The notes under the pieces: generated by a model
Databases searched by the model: none
Seen by the model: the letters and a program-made list of their open reading frames with translations, nothing else
Told to the model about the DNA's origin: nothing
Source of the DNA: Epiperipatus broadwayi
Taxonomy: Eukaryota > Onychophora > Udeonychophora > Euonychophora > Peripatidae
Length of the DNA stretch: 64,000 nucleotides
Assembly: GCA_028023455.1 (NCBI GenBank)
Contig: JAQFVV010012512.1
Coordinates: forward strand, 2,513,935-2,577,934
Direction: 5' to 3'
Position numbers and translations under genes: made by a program
Shown here: piece after piece, positions 1-11,060 of the stretch
Layout: each line of letters starts with the position of its first letter
How positions within the stretch are numbered: the first letter of the stretch is position 1

Positions 1-379
1 ATGGTGTAATTTTTAGTATAGTGGCAATGTATACAAAGAGATTAGATAGTGTGATAATCAGATTAAATGTCTTTTGAAATTTGAAATATATTTAATAAGT
101 GAAGTCCCAGACCATTATATATTAATGGATTTTGAAGCTTTTTATTGAGATGGATACAATGCATCTACCTCAGAGGAGTAATTTGAGCTTAGAGTAGACT
201 TGTGAAGTAAAGGCTTTTGTGTAAATGATTATAGGAGTATGGTAAGTGATTCTTATCATGATGAGCATATTAAATAGGGTGATTTTAAATAAATGGAAAG
301 GTATGATCATGACAGGGATATAATTTTTTTTTCTTTAAGTTGTCTTTGTCACTTTTGTTCTTATTTCAGGACTACTAAA

Positions 380-1320
380 GTGAAAGGGGACAACTAGGAA
401 TGAGACAGGATTTCTTTTGAATTTAGTTTGCAAAAATCTACCTGTATATATTTTTCTGCCAATGTTTTTGTCAATATTGAACTCTAATTTGTACTCCTTT
501 GAATAATTGCCCAAAATTTGTAGTAACTTGGTGACATGTTTTTTAAATGATAAAAAATAATAACATCCATATAGGCTATGTATGAAATTTCAGGTACAAG
601 TATTTCTATGATCAATTTATCAATCGTTATTAAATGGGAATTTATATATGTTTTGAAGAGTAAGGCACTAAGTGGGGAATTTGGGAGTAATAGAGAAATG
701 AGGTTAAAATTTAGGAGAGTATTGACCATTCATTGTCAAAATTTTCTTTATTAATTGATTGGTCAATCCAAAAATAAAAATTCTGGGGATAAACAAATTT
801 ACTAATAGGTTGATAAGTTGTTCTATCGATATTGTGTCCAATGCTTTTTTGTTATCCAATTGAATAGCAATTGGGCTATATATTTTTTGCTTTTCTATTT
901 CAACAACAGACTTAAAAATAATTGCAGACAATGCAGTAGATGCACTCTATATTGCAAACTGCATTCTAGCTACTGATGGTAAGACAAAGGGTTCTAGCTT
1001 GTCCCTAATCACCTTCTCAAGTATCTTAATTCCTAGTAAACTCATGGATATGGGATATACACTTTTTACTGTAGACATGTTTCTTAAGAAAAGGTGCAGG
1101 CATTATGAGATATAGTCCAGGTATATGATATATTTGATGGTATAATAAATTAGCTATTTCTCTTAAGTAGGTGGTAACAAAAATGCTTCGGTACTCAAAG
1201 ACAAATTTTTGAATCCCATGAATGCCTGGGTGACAGGTGTTTAGAAGATTAGCATTTTTTCATGAAATTATCTGCTTTAAAATATCATCATTCTATGTTT
1301 TTCCAATTAAACATGAGGTA
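380..1320 (-). pseudogene. LINE reverse transcriptase fragment (L1/Tx1-like), degraded
   Basis: Remains of a non-LTR retrotransposon RT on the minus strand, in several frames. Reading down from about 1,300 one sees a block with HGIQKFVFEYRS, then YPISMSLLGIKILEKVI (usual RT pattern RPISL..YKI..K), then SPIAIQLDNKKALDTIS at 704-931 (motif A; usual form D..KAFDSV), then PNSPLSALLFKTYIN at 484-729 (motif B) and AYMDVIIF (motif C, normally [FY]ADD, here YMDV). The same blocks in the same order occur in the longer plus-strand LINE at 18.6-24.5 kb (HGIPKFV, IQLDIWKALVSV, GSPFSTLYFKAYINPLL, SYMDN), so the two belong to related families. Frameshifts, in-frame stops and the altered catalytic motif show it is dead. 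The stretch from 1 to 380 should hold the RT C-terminus, but I cannot recognise it. Confidence 0.7.
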
Positions 1321-1329
1321 GGCCAGACC

Positions 1330-1900
1330 ATTTTATTTTCTTAGCAAACTATTAATTACAAAAACCTCATATAATAAAATTAACATGCCAGTTTATGTAA
1401 TTATATCATCTGGGATTGATCTAAAGCCCAGTAGATATATTGCTTAGAGAATGAATGTGTATGATCAAGAAATATTCTCTTTTTCTTGATTAGTATGTAT
1501 TCTTTAAGTTATTGACTGTTATTCAGGTAAATTTTAAAAATTTTTCAAGAAAACTACTCTATAAGGTTTTTACAGATTTTATCTGCAAGTGCTAGTTGAA
1601 GAGGGGATGTTCAGGTTAAGTAATCAATGTTAAGAGACAGTGTATTTACAAAAGATAACCTTTTTGATACACTTTCAATGGATGGCTAGTTTTTCAATTT
1701 GGTGTGATATTATTGGTACTTTAGCAATTATATTATTACATCTTGAGTTATGGATATCTCAATAGATGTTTTATTTAAAGTAATGATATTTATTTTTTCC
1801 AGTAGGAAAATTTATTTGTTTCTTGATATGAGTCAAATCTATTTGTGATGGTCTGAAATTACAGTTTTGGCATTTCTTTACCATTGGAAATTGGAAATTC
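1330..1900 (-). other. Interior of the minus-strand LINE, no recognisable domain
   Basis: This stretch lies between the ORF1-like remains (about 1.9-2.56 kb) and the RT (below 1.32 kb). An AP endonuclease of about 700 bp would be expected here in an intact L1/Tx1-type element, but I see no DFN or SDH motif. The copy was probably internally deleted or is too diverged to read. Confidence 0.35.
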
Positions 1901-2560
1901 GTCATGTGCTATCTCATGGTCAATCAAATTTGCTGACTCTTTATTGAGATTTCTTTTTTTCCATGCTAATATTTTTTTAGAAAATTACTGAGCATTGATG
2001 CATTGGTGCTGCCATTTGTTACAGTATTTATATAATAAATTGGGGCAAGCATTTACTATGTGACTATGCTGCTTACAGTGGAAATTTTGTGATTTAAGGC
2101 CACATATTTACAATAGCAATATGACTTCCTGATCCAGAATCAGTAAAAGGATTTCACTAGGATTTACATCTCCGTACTCTTTCTATATACTAGAACTATC
2201 ATGCACCTTAGAAGCAAAGGTTGGCAACTGATCAGGATGCTGAATGTTTCAACCATTCTGCAGAAATCATCAATGCTGTAATCGAAATATTTTTAAGCAA
2301 GCTGACTATAAAACTATCTCTGTTCAGGTTTATAGCAACAAAAGGGTATCTGACTAAGACTTTCATATTTTTCTTTAACATGTTCCTTTTTTTCTGTGTC
2401 ATCGAATTGAAGAATGAGATATCTAGGATTTGGATCATTGCCAATTCTATAAATAGCATCCCACGTGTTATAAGTGTTTAAGGCTTCAAAAAGTAGATCT
2501 ATTTAAAACCGGTAAAGTGAACAATTCATATTATTTATAGCAATAATAATAGATCTGACT
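1900..2560 (-). pseudogene. LINE ORF1-like (RNA-binding) pseudogene
   Basis: On the minus strand near 2,490-2,350 an uninterrupted stretch reads NTYNTWDAIYRIG, then NPRYLILQFDDTEKKEHV and LSQIPFCCYKPEQR. This W..I...G..P R......F pattern resembles the RNA-recognition part of LINE ORF1 proteins. Further down (about 2,090-2,020) a Cys/His-rich stretch (FHCKQHSHIVNACP, then CNKWQHQC) looks like decayed zinc knuckles, comparable with the clearer knuckles in the 20.1 kb LINE. Orientation and order agree with the RT remains at 380-1,320, so this is probably the 5' part of the same copy. ORF1 proteins coat the element RNA; this one is interrupted and not functional. The family call is an inference from pattern. 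Confidence 0.5.
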
Positions 2561-3072
2561 GTAAAAAAATGTTTGACTGAGGCAAACAATTCATTAGGAA
2601 CTATAGAATTGACTATCTTCAAAATTGTATTAAGGGTTTAACCTGACCAGTCAGATGTTCAATGTTGTTATGGGGCTCTGAGATCTGAGACAACATGTCA
2701 AGTTTTAAAAAATCATCCAAAGTAAATTTATGGAATTTTACTTATATTTTCTCCTCATTTGCATTATCAGTTTTTGATGTGGAAATTCATTTGTTCAGAT
2801 CTACATCTCTATCGAGATTTTTCTGTATAATTGTAGATTTTATCACATTTGCATAAGTTAAACTATGCAACTTGAGGTTTCAGTAGATGCAGCCATTTCC
2901 TCTCAGTTACATCAGTTTGCAATTTCTATAAAATTTACAAGACAGAAAATTTGAATAGTTTAAATATTTGATCTGCTTACCTGGAGCTATAAAAAACACT
3001 GAATAATTCAATCAATAATTTCTGCTCAAATTTTATATCGTAAATCATAAAAATTATCTGAAAAAAACAGGA
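2561..3072. other. AT-rich stretch without recognisable gene
   Basis: Short ORFs only, none with a domain. It may include the 5' end of the minus-strand LINE. Confidence 0.4.
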
Positions 3073-3110
3073 ATTATTATTACTATCATCATTATTATTA
3101 TTGTTGTTGC

Positions 3111-3145
<35 letters not shown>
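3073..3145. repeat. (ATT/ATG/TTG)n trinucleotide microsatellite
   Basis: Imperfect ATT repeat with ATC and TTG variants. The minus-strand reading of poly-Asn is an artefact of the repeat. Confidence 0.9.
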
Positions 3146-3146
<1 letters not shown>

Positions 3147-3336
3147 GAATCATTTGCAAAGTTTCTTAAGTTACATGTCTGGACAGGGTGAGTAAAAAAT
3201 TACATGGAACATGCATAGAAGGTATGTTTCCCAGGAAAACCTTTATAGTAGCAGACAGTTTCTTCAACATCAGCAGGTTCCAGAATTAGATATATTGGCA
3301 TTATGGTGAAAAGTTACAATTTGAGCCATTAATACA

Positions 3337-3900
3337 TTGTACAGGCTTAAACCTGCATTTATATATGTAATATATGCGGGGTTTGAACTCAGACTTTCAC
3401 ACGACCCACCACTCTCAGTGCCATCTCATATTGCTGACTCACCTGATCACACACATGTTGAACAGATAAATAATCACCAATATACATATTTCATGCTAAA
3501 CCAGCAATCATCAGTTGGTCTAGATTACTATCCTCACACATATATATAATCAGTACTCAGCTTTATATTAAGATAGCCAATATTTATACTTTAATGGACA
3601 GGCTTCAAACTATTCCAACTCACAACTCTTTAGCCTTCCATTTCATTAAAAATCTGACGATGGAACGTTCAAAGCCCTTGATAGTGCCAAGGTTGTCATC
3701 CTACCCATGTTGACATATTAGTCATTTTGACCCCTCATGTATAGGAGAATACTCCATTTAGAGGCAATTTTGTCATTTCTAATCCTAAGCTGCTCAAGTT
3801 TGTTGTAGAATGTGAATGAATAATGTATGTTTGTGTAGTAGGTACACCATAATACATATAGCACAAACATGATTGCTCGGGCTAGGTGTCAATAAGGCTA
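3337..3900 (+). repeat. Dispersed repeat, single copy of the family palindromic at 25.3 kb
   Basis: Shares long stretches with 25,329-25,757 (for example CAGCAATCATCAGTTGGTCT and the block with TTTAATGGACAGGCTTC) and, in its 3' half, with 59,690-59,880 (AAAATCTGA, CATACCCATGTTGAC, CCCCTCATATATAG variants). Here it is a single arm rather than a palindrome. Coding content is not evident. A segment with GGGTTTGAACTC at about 3,378 vaguely resembles a pol III B box, but without an A box I do not call it a SINE. Confidence 0.6.
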
Positions 3901-4329
3901 GGAAGGGTGAAGTTGTTTTGCCAGTACATGTCTAGCATGATGTTGCAAATGTTTGTTACAGCTGAGTATGTGTACAAGAGGTGTGTGGCATAGGCAGCAG
4001 AGGGGATCAGTGTTTGTATACAATTTTTGATAACTGAGGAAATGAGTATTGGTTAGTGCATGAAAATTGATTCTGAGAAAAATATCAAAAATACTGGACT
4101 CAAATGATCATTTTTTGAATTTATGAGGTAACTGAGCATTGGTTATTTCTGGAGTGGGTGTGGTGATATTAGACAGTTGTCTGGGATATATCAGGTGGTA
4201 GATGTATTTTAATAGATTTATTTGCATGTGTTTTGTAAAGATATCTGAGTGGATATGCTTTGAAATTGATATACAAGTGATAATAGGTATTTATATAATG
4301 GAAGAAGTCTATCCAGGGGGTTATGTTTG

Positions 4330-5470
4330 GTAAATATTTTAATATTGGAAAGTGTCTTTTGGCACCTGTAATGCGTTGATGTTTTTCTGTATAGTTAATA
4401 TATGAATGTTATGAATTCCTAGTCCATTATGACTTAGCTGTTTTATAAAAATATAAAATGTTTTCCTATCGCATAATAGCTTACTGCAAAGTGAATATGA
4501 TGAAGGAATAAATGATTTGATATATTTCATAACTGGTGAGTAATAAGATATTTTTGTGATGATTAGTTGATTGATAAGGCATACTTTTGAATATATCGAG
4601 AGATAGGACTTAGAAAGGGAAGTAGCAATTTGCTCTGCATCTTTCTTCAATTTGTTTTGTATCTTTTGTCTCATTCGATTAGCTCCCATAAAAAAGAAAA
4701 CCAAGGAATTAAGCTGGCTTACCATAGTAGGTTTGTGCGTGAGACTTTCCAGGTTATATAGACTAGGTGGCAGTTTGTCTGGTTTGATTTAAAGCTTGTA
4801 TTTTAATGTATATTGTTTGAGTATTCTCTGTAATGTCAGCAATTGTTTTTTTTGAGGCAAGGAAAACAGTAATATCAGCTATATATGGTATGCATGGTAT
4901 AGATGTCCCAGTGTGTTTAATTTGAATTCTTGTAATTTCTTGTTGGGTTTTAATTAATAATGGGTTGATATGTGATTCTCATAGAACAAATTGAGTGGGA
5001 GTGAATGAAGGTGAGCATCCATCATTTAGTGTTAAATGTACTTCATGGTTTAGCAGTAGGTTTGTAAGCACATATAGCATGACATGAGAAATTAATGTAT
5101 ATGCAAACATTTATGTTAAGTTGTTGACTGAGACAGAATCAAAAGCAGCCTGAATATCAGTTTGAATGATAATGGCAGCATTATTTCTTTTGCTCTTGGA
5201 CTGAATCGAAAATTGTTTTAAACAAGAGTGTTGCTTGGTAAGTAGATAAGCATTTTTTTTCAAATTGCATGGGTGATTGAGGGAGTAGATGAGGATATTA
5301 TCCTTGAGTACTTTTTTAAAAAAATTATACCCAGAGGCCCCATAAAGATTAGCATAGATTTGAGAAGTTGGATATGGTTGCTGTTTCTTGTTAAATGATA
5401 CAAGGATATTTGGGTAGAGTCCTTTTGTATTGTCATGTAATAGTAAATTAGAAAAATCCAAATCTGTATA
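4330..5470 (-). pseudogene. LINE reverse transcriptase pseudogene (L1/Tx1-like)
   Basis: Minus-strand RT, readable through several frames. From about 5,460 down: QIYANLYGASGYNFFKKVLK (block before motif A), KQHSCLKQFS, IIIQTDIQAAFDSVSVNNL (motif A, intact Asp and AFDSV), then about 4,980 a motif-B-like SHINPLL, about 4,900 PYIADITVFLASKKT (motif C; the expected ADD is ADI), and at 4,339-4,725 a thumb/connection region with YLSIYSKVCLINQLIITKIS, KLLCDRKTFY and HNGLGIHNI (the NGLG block typical of L1/Tx1-type RTs). The RT would copy LINE RNA at the target site; here the second catalytic Asp is lost and frames are broken. It continues 5' into 5,471-6,450 and is a different copy from that at 0.4-2.6 kb. 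Confidence 0.75.
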
Positions 5471-5622
5471 AATGATACAAGGATATTTGGGTAGAGTCCT
5501 TTTGTATTGTCATGTAATAGTAAATTAGAAAAATCCAAATCTGTATAAATGATACAAGGATATTTGGGTAGAGTCCTTTTGTATTGTCATGTAATAGTAA
5601 ATTAGAAAAATCTAAATCTGGG
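5393..5622. repeat. 77-bp unit tandemly triplicated inside the LINE
   Basis: Three copies of a 77-bp unit start at 5,393, 5,470 and 5,547 (each beginning AAATGATACAAGGATATTTG). They are almost identical; the third differs by about one base before homology is lost near 5,620. Because 77 is not a multiple of three, the same LINE peptide (DFSNLLLHDNTKGLYPN) reappears in shifted frames. Confidence 0.95.
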
Positions 5623-6450
5623 TATTTCATAGAGCTCTGTGCAGCATGAATTGTGGATGGTGGCAAGTTTGACTGTACACTCAATGGTCTGGAAAGGAGT
5701 ATCAGTTTGAAGTTGGCCAAAGATATCTGCAGGTAAGTGAAGGCAGTGTGTACATGAAGTTTTTGTTTAAAATACAGGTAGATTGATTGTATCATATTAT
5801 GTCCAGAATTGTTTGCTACTTTGGTCTCCAGTGTCAAAGGCACTCTCATACTGTATGGTTTGTCCAGAGTTCAGTGAATATAATGCCACAGCCAGATGTG
5901 TTGCTGGATAAAGCAGATTTTTTTATTGATGGATAATCTTTATAGCTTGCTACATTATCTTAATCATGAATGAGTGATGTATGTGTTGTTATCTGGATTT
6001 GGCTGTTACATGATGATTTTTTATGCAATTCATCAGCTAAAGCAAGTACTTTGGAATGTGGAAAGTGCTGCAGGTGACATGGTTGACATTGAATGAAAAA
6101 ATGTTGATAAATATGCCATATCTTTAAACAAGATCAAGTGAAATATTTTTAATTTGAATAGCATAATATAAGTCTCTGAGTACAGAAGTTCAGGGGTAGA
6201 TGTTGAAAGTAGCATTCTTATTGTTTTGTGAGGTGAAGCAATGGATGTTTGAATTGCTTTGAAATCAAGGTCAAGTATGTGGACAATGTTATCATAGAAT
6301 GAAATATGTCTAATGTTTAACTTAATTATATGATGTATCATGGGTGAGTAGAAGCATAAATCCATGAGGAAAGTGTAGTGGTTGTTGTGGAATGTTATGG
6401 ATTTGAGAGGGAGAAAATCCACAACATTCATAAGTGGCATTTTTACTTGG
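5623..6450 (-). pseudogene. 5' part of the minus-strand LINE (ORF1-like remains)
   Basis: The minus strand carries open stretches at 6,033-6,440 (136 codons, starting MPLMNVVDFLPLKSITF) and about 5,625-5,849 (starting MRVPLTLETKVANNSG). Between them, near 6,075-6,020, a +1 frame reads CQPCHLQHFPHSKVLA, a C-x2-C-x3-H pattern like a zinc knuckle. Position upstream of the RT, and the knuckle, suggest an ORF1 product (RNA-binding nucleocapsid-like protein). I see no AP endonuclease between this and the RT, so the copy may be internally deleted. Alternative: part of these frames is a diverged endonuclease. Confidence 0.45.
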
Positions 6451-7796
6451 TGAAGCCACTTGGAAGGAAAAAATGCAATAGTTGTTGTTGTTGTTATTAT
6501 TATTATTATTATTGGTGGTGGTGATGCTATATCATTATAGCAATCATATTCTTGTTACTTTTTGCTAACATTTTTATTATTGCATTTGTGATAGTCTTAA
6601 TCATGTTAATAATTATTTATTTGACCAATTTGTATTTATTATTATTAGCCTTATGGTTTTGTTATCATTATGATTACAACTATTATATTGTGGTCATTGC
6701 TAGGAAATTTTTTTCTTCACCGCATAATAATCTTTTTTTTTATCAATATCTTGATATATATCTTTGCTTTGTACAGCTACCATGAGTACTGTAGTTTACT
6801 GCAGTTGTGGTAAAGATAGACAGACAAGCAGAAATAATTATATTACAAAAAATCTTGTAACTAAAACTTGACGTTTACTGCCAACAGAATAACTATAATA
6901 AAATAAAATTAACAGTGGTTCATATATAACAACTTAACAATTAATAACTCTTACATAGACTAGTATTTAAAAATCACTTACAATATATTAAAGGTATATA
7001 AAATTATAATAGAGTTGGTGTAGCCTGTATAGGTCTCTAAGTTCACTTTTTGAACCTTCAGTGGAGGAGTTGCCTAGATTATTAGTAGATTTCTTAAGCA
7101 CTTGAATTGAGTTTCTTTGGGCTAAATACAATCACACCTTCTTCGATAATAGTTATGTGCCCCCCCTCCTTATAATTCTTACAGGTGGATTTTACTCTTT
7201 CTTTTCCAGTCCAATCTCAAGTAGTAATAGTGTAATTATCATTTGATCTAGTCTTTTAGTCAAATATTTTCTACTATGGAACGCTTTTTTATCAAAATAT
7301 TTGTAGTTTAATTAACATTTATAACGTTTTAATTTTTGCTTCATAATATTTTATTAATTTACTTAGCATTATTTCAATTTTAGCACAATTATTTACATCA
7401 TTTTAAATATAGCATTATTTACATTAAAATATACCACATCTTCTCCACTTAAGAAATTATAGTTTCTGAAGTTTTACCTAGTCTAAGATAACTTGGCTCA
7501 TTCTTAATCCTTGGAATGTACATGGGGTGTATTCTTCTCAACTGTAATGTTCTCATCTTTTTTGTACTCATTTGCTTTCAGTTAAGTCCGATTTCTCCAA
7601 ATAGTTTGTTATTTTGGACACTATATTACTTCCGCTTTCATTAGTTTTTTTTTAAAGACTACTGTGACTCTAAAATTAAATTTTGGAATAATTTCTGTGA
7701 ACAGGTTGGAAAGCAATGAAAAATTATTCTCTGTGATGAGCATTTTATCTTAATTTGTTGTCGTGTAAATTCTAAACTCTTTCAATAAGTAAACAA
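6451..7796. other. AT-rich stretch, simple repeats only
   Basis: Contains a (GTT/ATT/GGT)n tract at about 6,481-6,525. No gene, RNA or element end was recognised in the rest. Confidence 0.5.
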
Positions 7797-7846
7797 TAGA
7801 ACCTGGCTGAAATACAAATATATATATATATATATTTAAATCTAAT

Positions 7847-7902
7847 GTCCCAACTCCTCACTGAAGAGTCCCATAGGTCGAAACCGGTCTGGGGATGGGG
7901 AC
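7847..7902 (+). ncRNA. Type I hammerhead ribozyme motif (predicted self-cleaving)
   Basis: All conserved core positions are present in order: CTGAAGA (7,861-7,867; fits CUGANGA), a short helix II (GTCC-CATA-GGTC, 7,868-7,879, one U.U mismatch), GAAA (7,880-7,883), a minimal stem III in which A7883-C7884 pair with G7887-T7888 across a two-base loop, and the cleavage triplet GTC ending at 7,889. Helix I closes through CCTCA/TGGGG (7,856-7,860 with 7,890-7,894) and an outer GTCCC/GGGAC. The predicted cut is between 7,889 and 7,890. Such minimal-stem-III type I hammerheads are known from Penelope-like elements and animal retrozymes. The surroundings (an (AT)n tract before it and an A-rich tail at 7,957-7,971) look like a small retroposed fragment. 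Activity is not shown by sequence. Confidence 0.8.
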
Positions 7903-10240
7903 AATCCAAGATAAAAATGATTTGAATGTCTTCTCTTGTAGTAGCATTTATCATAAATAAAAAAAAAAAAAAAGCTTGTTTAGAGCTATTAGCACGCTCT
8001 TAATTTTATATATATATATATATATATTGTCCTACAAGTCCAACAATATCTTTTGAAAGGCTGAATATTTTAAATGAAGCAATAAAACATAAAATTAGAT
8101 TTATAAGGAAAGTAGAGGGTGTGGAAAATTTATTAAAATTATGCTCATTTAAAAAAAAATGTGAAAAAGTCAATTGAATGGCAAATCTATACTTCAAATA
8201 TACAAATGATAACTGTTTTAGATTAGTGATAAATGCAAAAGTTATGTTGATATTTAAAAAAGATAATATAGAAAGTATGATCAATCAATTCTAAACAATG
8301 TTTTTACTGAGATCATTAATGTCTCCTCTGCAGAGGATTTTGCATTTAAACCTTCTAAAAAAGGCAGCTGATTTTAAAAATGATAACTTCTAAGTATTAA
8401 AAACTGCCATTGATAAAGGTAATGCAATTCAATTGTATTATATTGGATTTGTATATTGGGAAAGACATTTATCTTTAGAAGTAATTATGCCGTTAATTAA
8501 GCTTAGAAAAACGATGTTCAGAAGACCAAAATATAATCAGATCTATAAAAATATTTGTCAAAATGCAACATTGGTTATTCGATTTCTTAGATAAGAACAG
8601 TGAGATCAGAATTACTGGTTAGGACTAATACAGTGAACCAAATCTATAAGTTCACAACATTTTTATAGCATTTTTCAAAAAAATAATTGTGAATTAGAAA
8701 AAAAAAAGCATTATTTTAGTAATTTAGCTGATGTTTCTGGAAATGCATATCAGCTGTAATAAATGTTATTAAGCTATGAAATAAAACCAAGAATGTAAGC
8801 TTAAAAATAATTAAAAAGCTTTAGAAAAAAAAAGATGCAAATAAACATGAATAGTAAGGAATTAAAAGAACTAAGCACTTAAAACTATTTAAATCAAACC
8901 ATTTTAAAAAATAGGAACATAAATAAAATTAATTGCAAAATGTAATTGGAGTGCTTTTTTTAAAAATGACTTTCTATTAAATGCAATATGTTTATGTTAT
9001 AAAAATAATTTTTATTATATGTACTTTACTAGTGCTTACATCCAGATCTAACATCTAGGTGCAGAAAGCAACGAAAAAGCTTCAGACCATATAAGGGAAT
9101 GAAAACAAGTATGTTAGGATTAACAATAAGTATGTTAGGATTAACAATAATAAAAAATACTGAAATTTTTATAAGTGAAAGAATAAATTTGGATTTTTTT
9201 ACAACATTAAAAAAATAAGAGGCTGGAGAAAAGGTGAGGTGAATATGTTACCAAGAGATATGCCAAATGAGGAAAAATTGAAATTTTAAACAATTCTAAG
9301 AGAAAATAAATAACTAAGAAACAAAATTATAAAACATTCGATTGGAAAATGATCTAAACATCACCATTTATCAAGAAATTGCCATTTCTTTACTATATAT
9401 TGATCTTGTAGTTTACTTTCATTTCTATCATATGTTACTAAAACAACTATTATATATATGTGTGTGTGTATTTTCATATGGGTAAATTCCTGTAATAATT
9501 GACCAGAACACTGTCCACACACTTTTAGCACACACATATTTATTTCTTATGTGAATGCAAAATGGTAAGTTTAATTAGCATATCCATACGAGCACAAGTA
9601 GCATAGTCCATCTACCAAGTTTCTAAATAAGAGTCAAATCTAACGTCTTTCAAATACACTACCAATTTAATATCTGAATTAGTTCTGACATACATAGGTA
9701 AGTTTATTTCTATTTCATTTTAATATTCATATAGATGAAGAATTAAAATGATCAAATATTTTTGTAATATAATTAAATCTAACATTTATTTAATAATACA
9801 TACAATTTTTATTTTATTGTCTAATTAACCAATTGTTGTTAATACATTTTAGAAGTTGTACACTTATTAAGCTAATATGCTAATGCAAAATATGTATTTG
9901 AATATCTGTCTTATATTTAGATTTGAAATGTTAAATGTTGTTTTTGAGCAATCATATACATTTCTAAAACATCATGAAACAAAGATTTTATATTGTAAGA
10001 AAATAAAAACAGTTCATCTATGTCTTACAGTGGGTTATTTAAAAGCTTTTTTAACCTAACTATTCTAAGAAAAAAGAGTAATTTAATTCCTGATTTTGAA
10101 TTGAAATTGAAAAATCAAACACATTAGATGAGAAAGAGTTGTGAAGACTGTCTACAAATTCTAGAATAATTCTAAGGAGAAGATAATCAAACTTTCACAC
10201 ATGATTCATACTATAATATTGAATTAGTGATGTTAAATAC
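7903..10240. other. AT-rich stretch without recognisable gene
   Basis: Holds an A-rich tract at 7,957-7,971, an (AT)n tract at about 8,006-8,028, a short (TG)n tract near 9,458-9,470 and a small direct duplication of AGTATGTTAGGATTAACAAT at about 9,108-9,148. Open frames are short, with no domain. Confidence 0.5.
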
Positions 10241-10243
10241 AAG

Positions 10244-11060
10244 TAAACTCTCAATCTAAGTCACAAGATAAGGACTTTGGAAGGATAAGAATGGCTTCCT
10301 TATCTTCATATCTAAATGCAATTATATAGCAATTCTTAAGCAACTTGGAAAGAAAGCATGAATATATTAAATTATTTCTGTACTTACATTTCGTTTATAT
10401 ATCCTATTAACACTTGTAAAACATTGAAATTTACTATGTTTTAATATTAAAAGATGTATAACATCTTCTAATATTAACATGTAGTCAATTTTATTATTTT
10501 ACAAGTGTCAATAGTATTATAAAGATAAGATGGCTGTTCTTATCTTTACAAAGTCTTTATCTTGTGATTTGAATCAATAGATTACATATATTTGACATTG
10601 CTATTTGACTATTATAGTACAGTGCATGTATGGATATTTGATTACTTTCTTCTTAGAATTATAGCTTGATATTGTGCTAGTAACAATTTCTTGATTATTT
10701 ACATTAAGTATAACATTGACTAATATTAACATGTAGTAACTTTCAATATTTTGCAACTGTTAATAAATTATAAAACAGAAATATAAGTTAAGAAAATAAT
10801 TTAATATATTCATACTCTCTATCCATGTTGTTTAAAATTGTTTATATAAATACATTTATATATGAAGATAAGGCAGCTGTTCTTATCTTTTGAATGGCTT
10901 TATCTTGTAACATGGATCAACAGTTTTTTCATATTCAACATTGCTAATTGAATACGGTGGATGCGTGGAAGTTTGATTACCATCTCTTTAGAATTACAGT
11001 TTTGACACAGTGCTAATAAAATTTTCTTGATTATTTAAATTCTGTAATAAAATACTATGC
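10244..11060. repeat. Inverted and direct repeat cluster (MITE-like)
   Basis: A block containing CACAAGATAAGGACTTTG and GATAAGAATGGC at about 10,260-10,310 recurs inverted at about 10,520-10,575 and in direct orientation at about 10,865-10,920. Inner arms (AACACTTGTAAAACATTG at about 10,410; revcomp-like at about 10,495) complete a hairpin of roughly 320 bp. A second unit (TAATATTAACATGTAGT at about 10,472 and 10,720) repeats at a spacing of about 250-340 bp. No coding potential; the family was not identified. Confidence 0.6.

Noticed and set aside
2977-3159. Minus-strand poly-Asn open frame
   Set aside because: It is a translation of the (ATT)n microsatellite.
3640-3690. CTGACGA in the 3.3 kb repeat as another hammerhead
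   Set aside because: No GAAA-stem III-GTC follows and helices I and II do not form; the same repeat elsewhere reads CTGATGATG without the other core parts.
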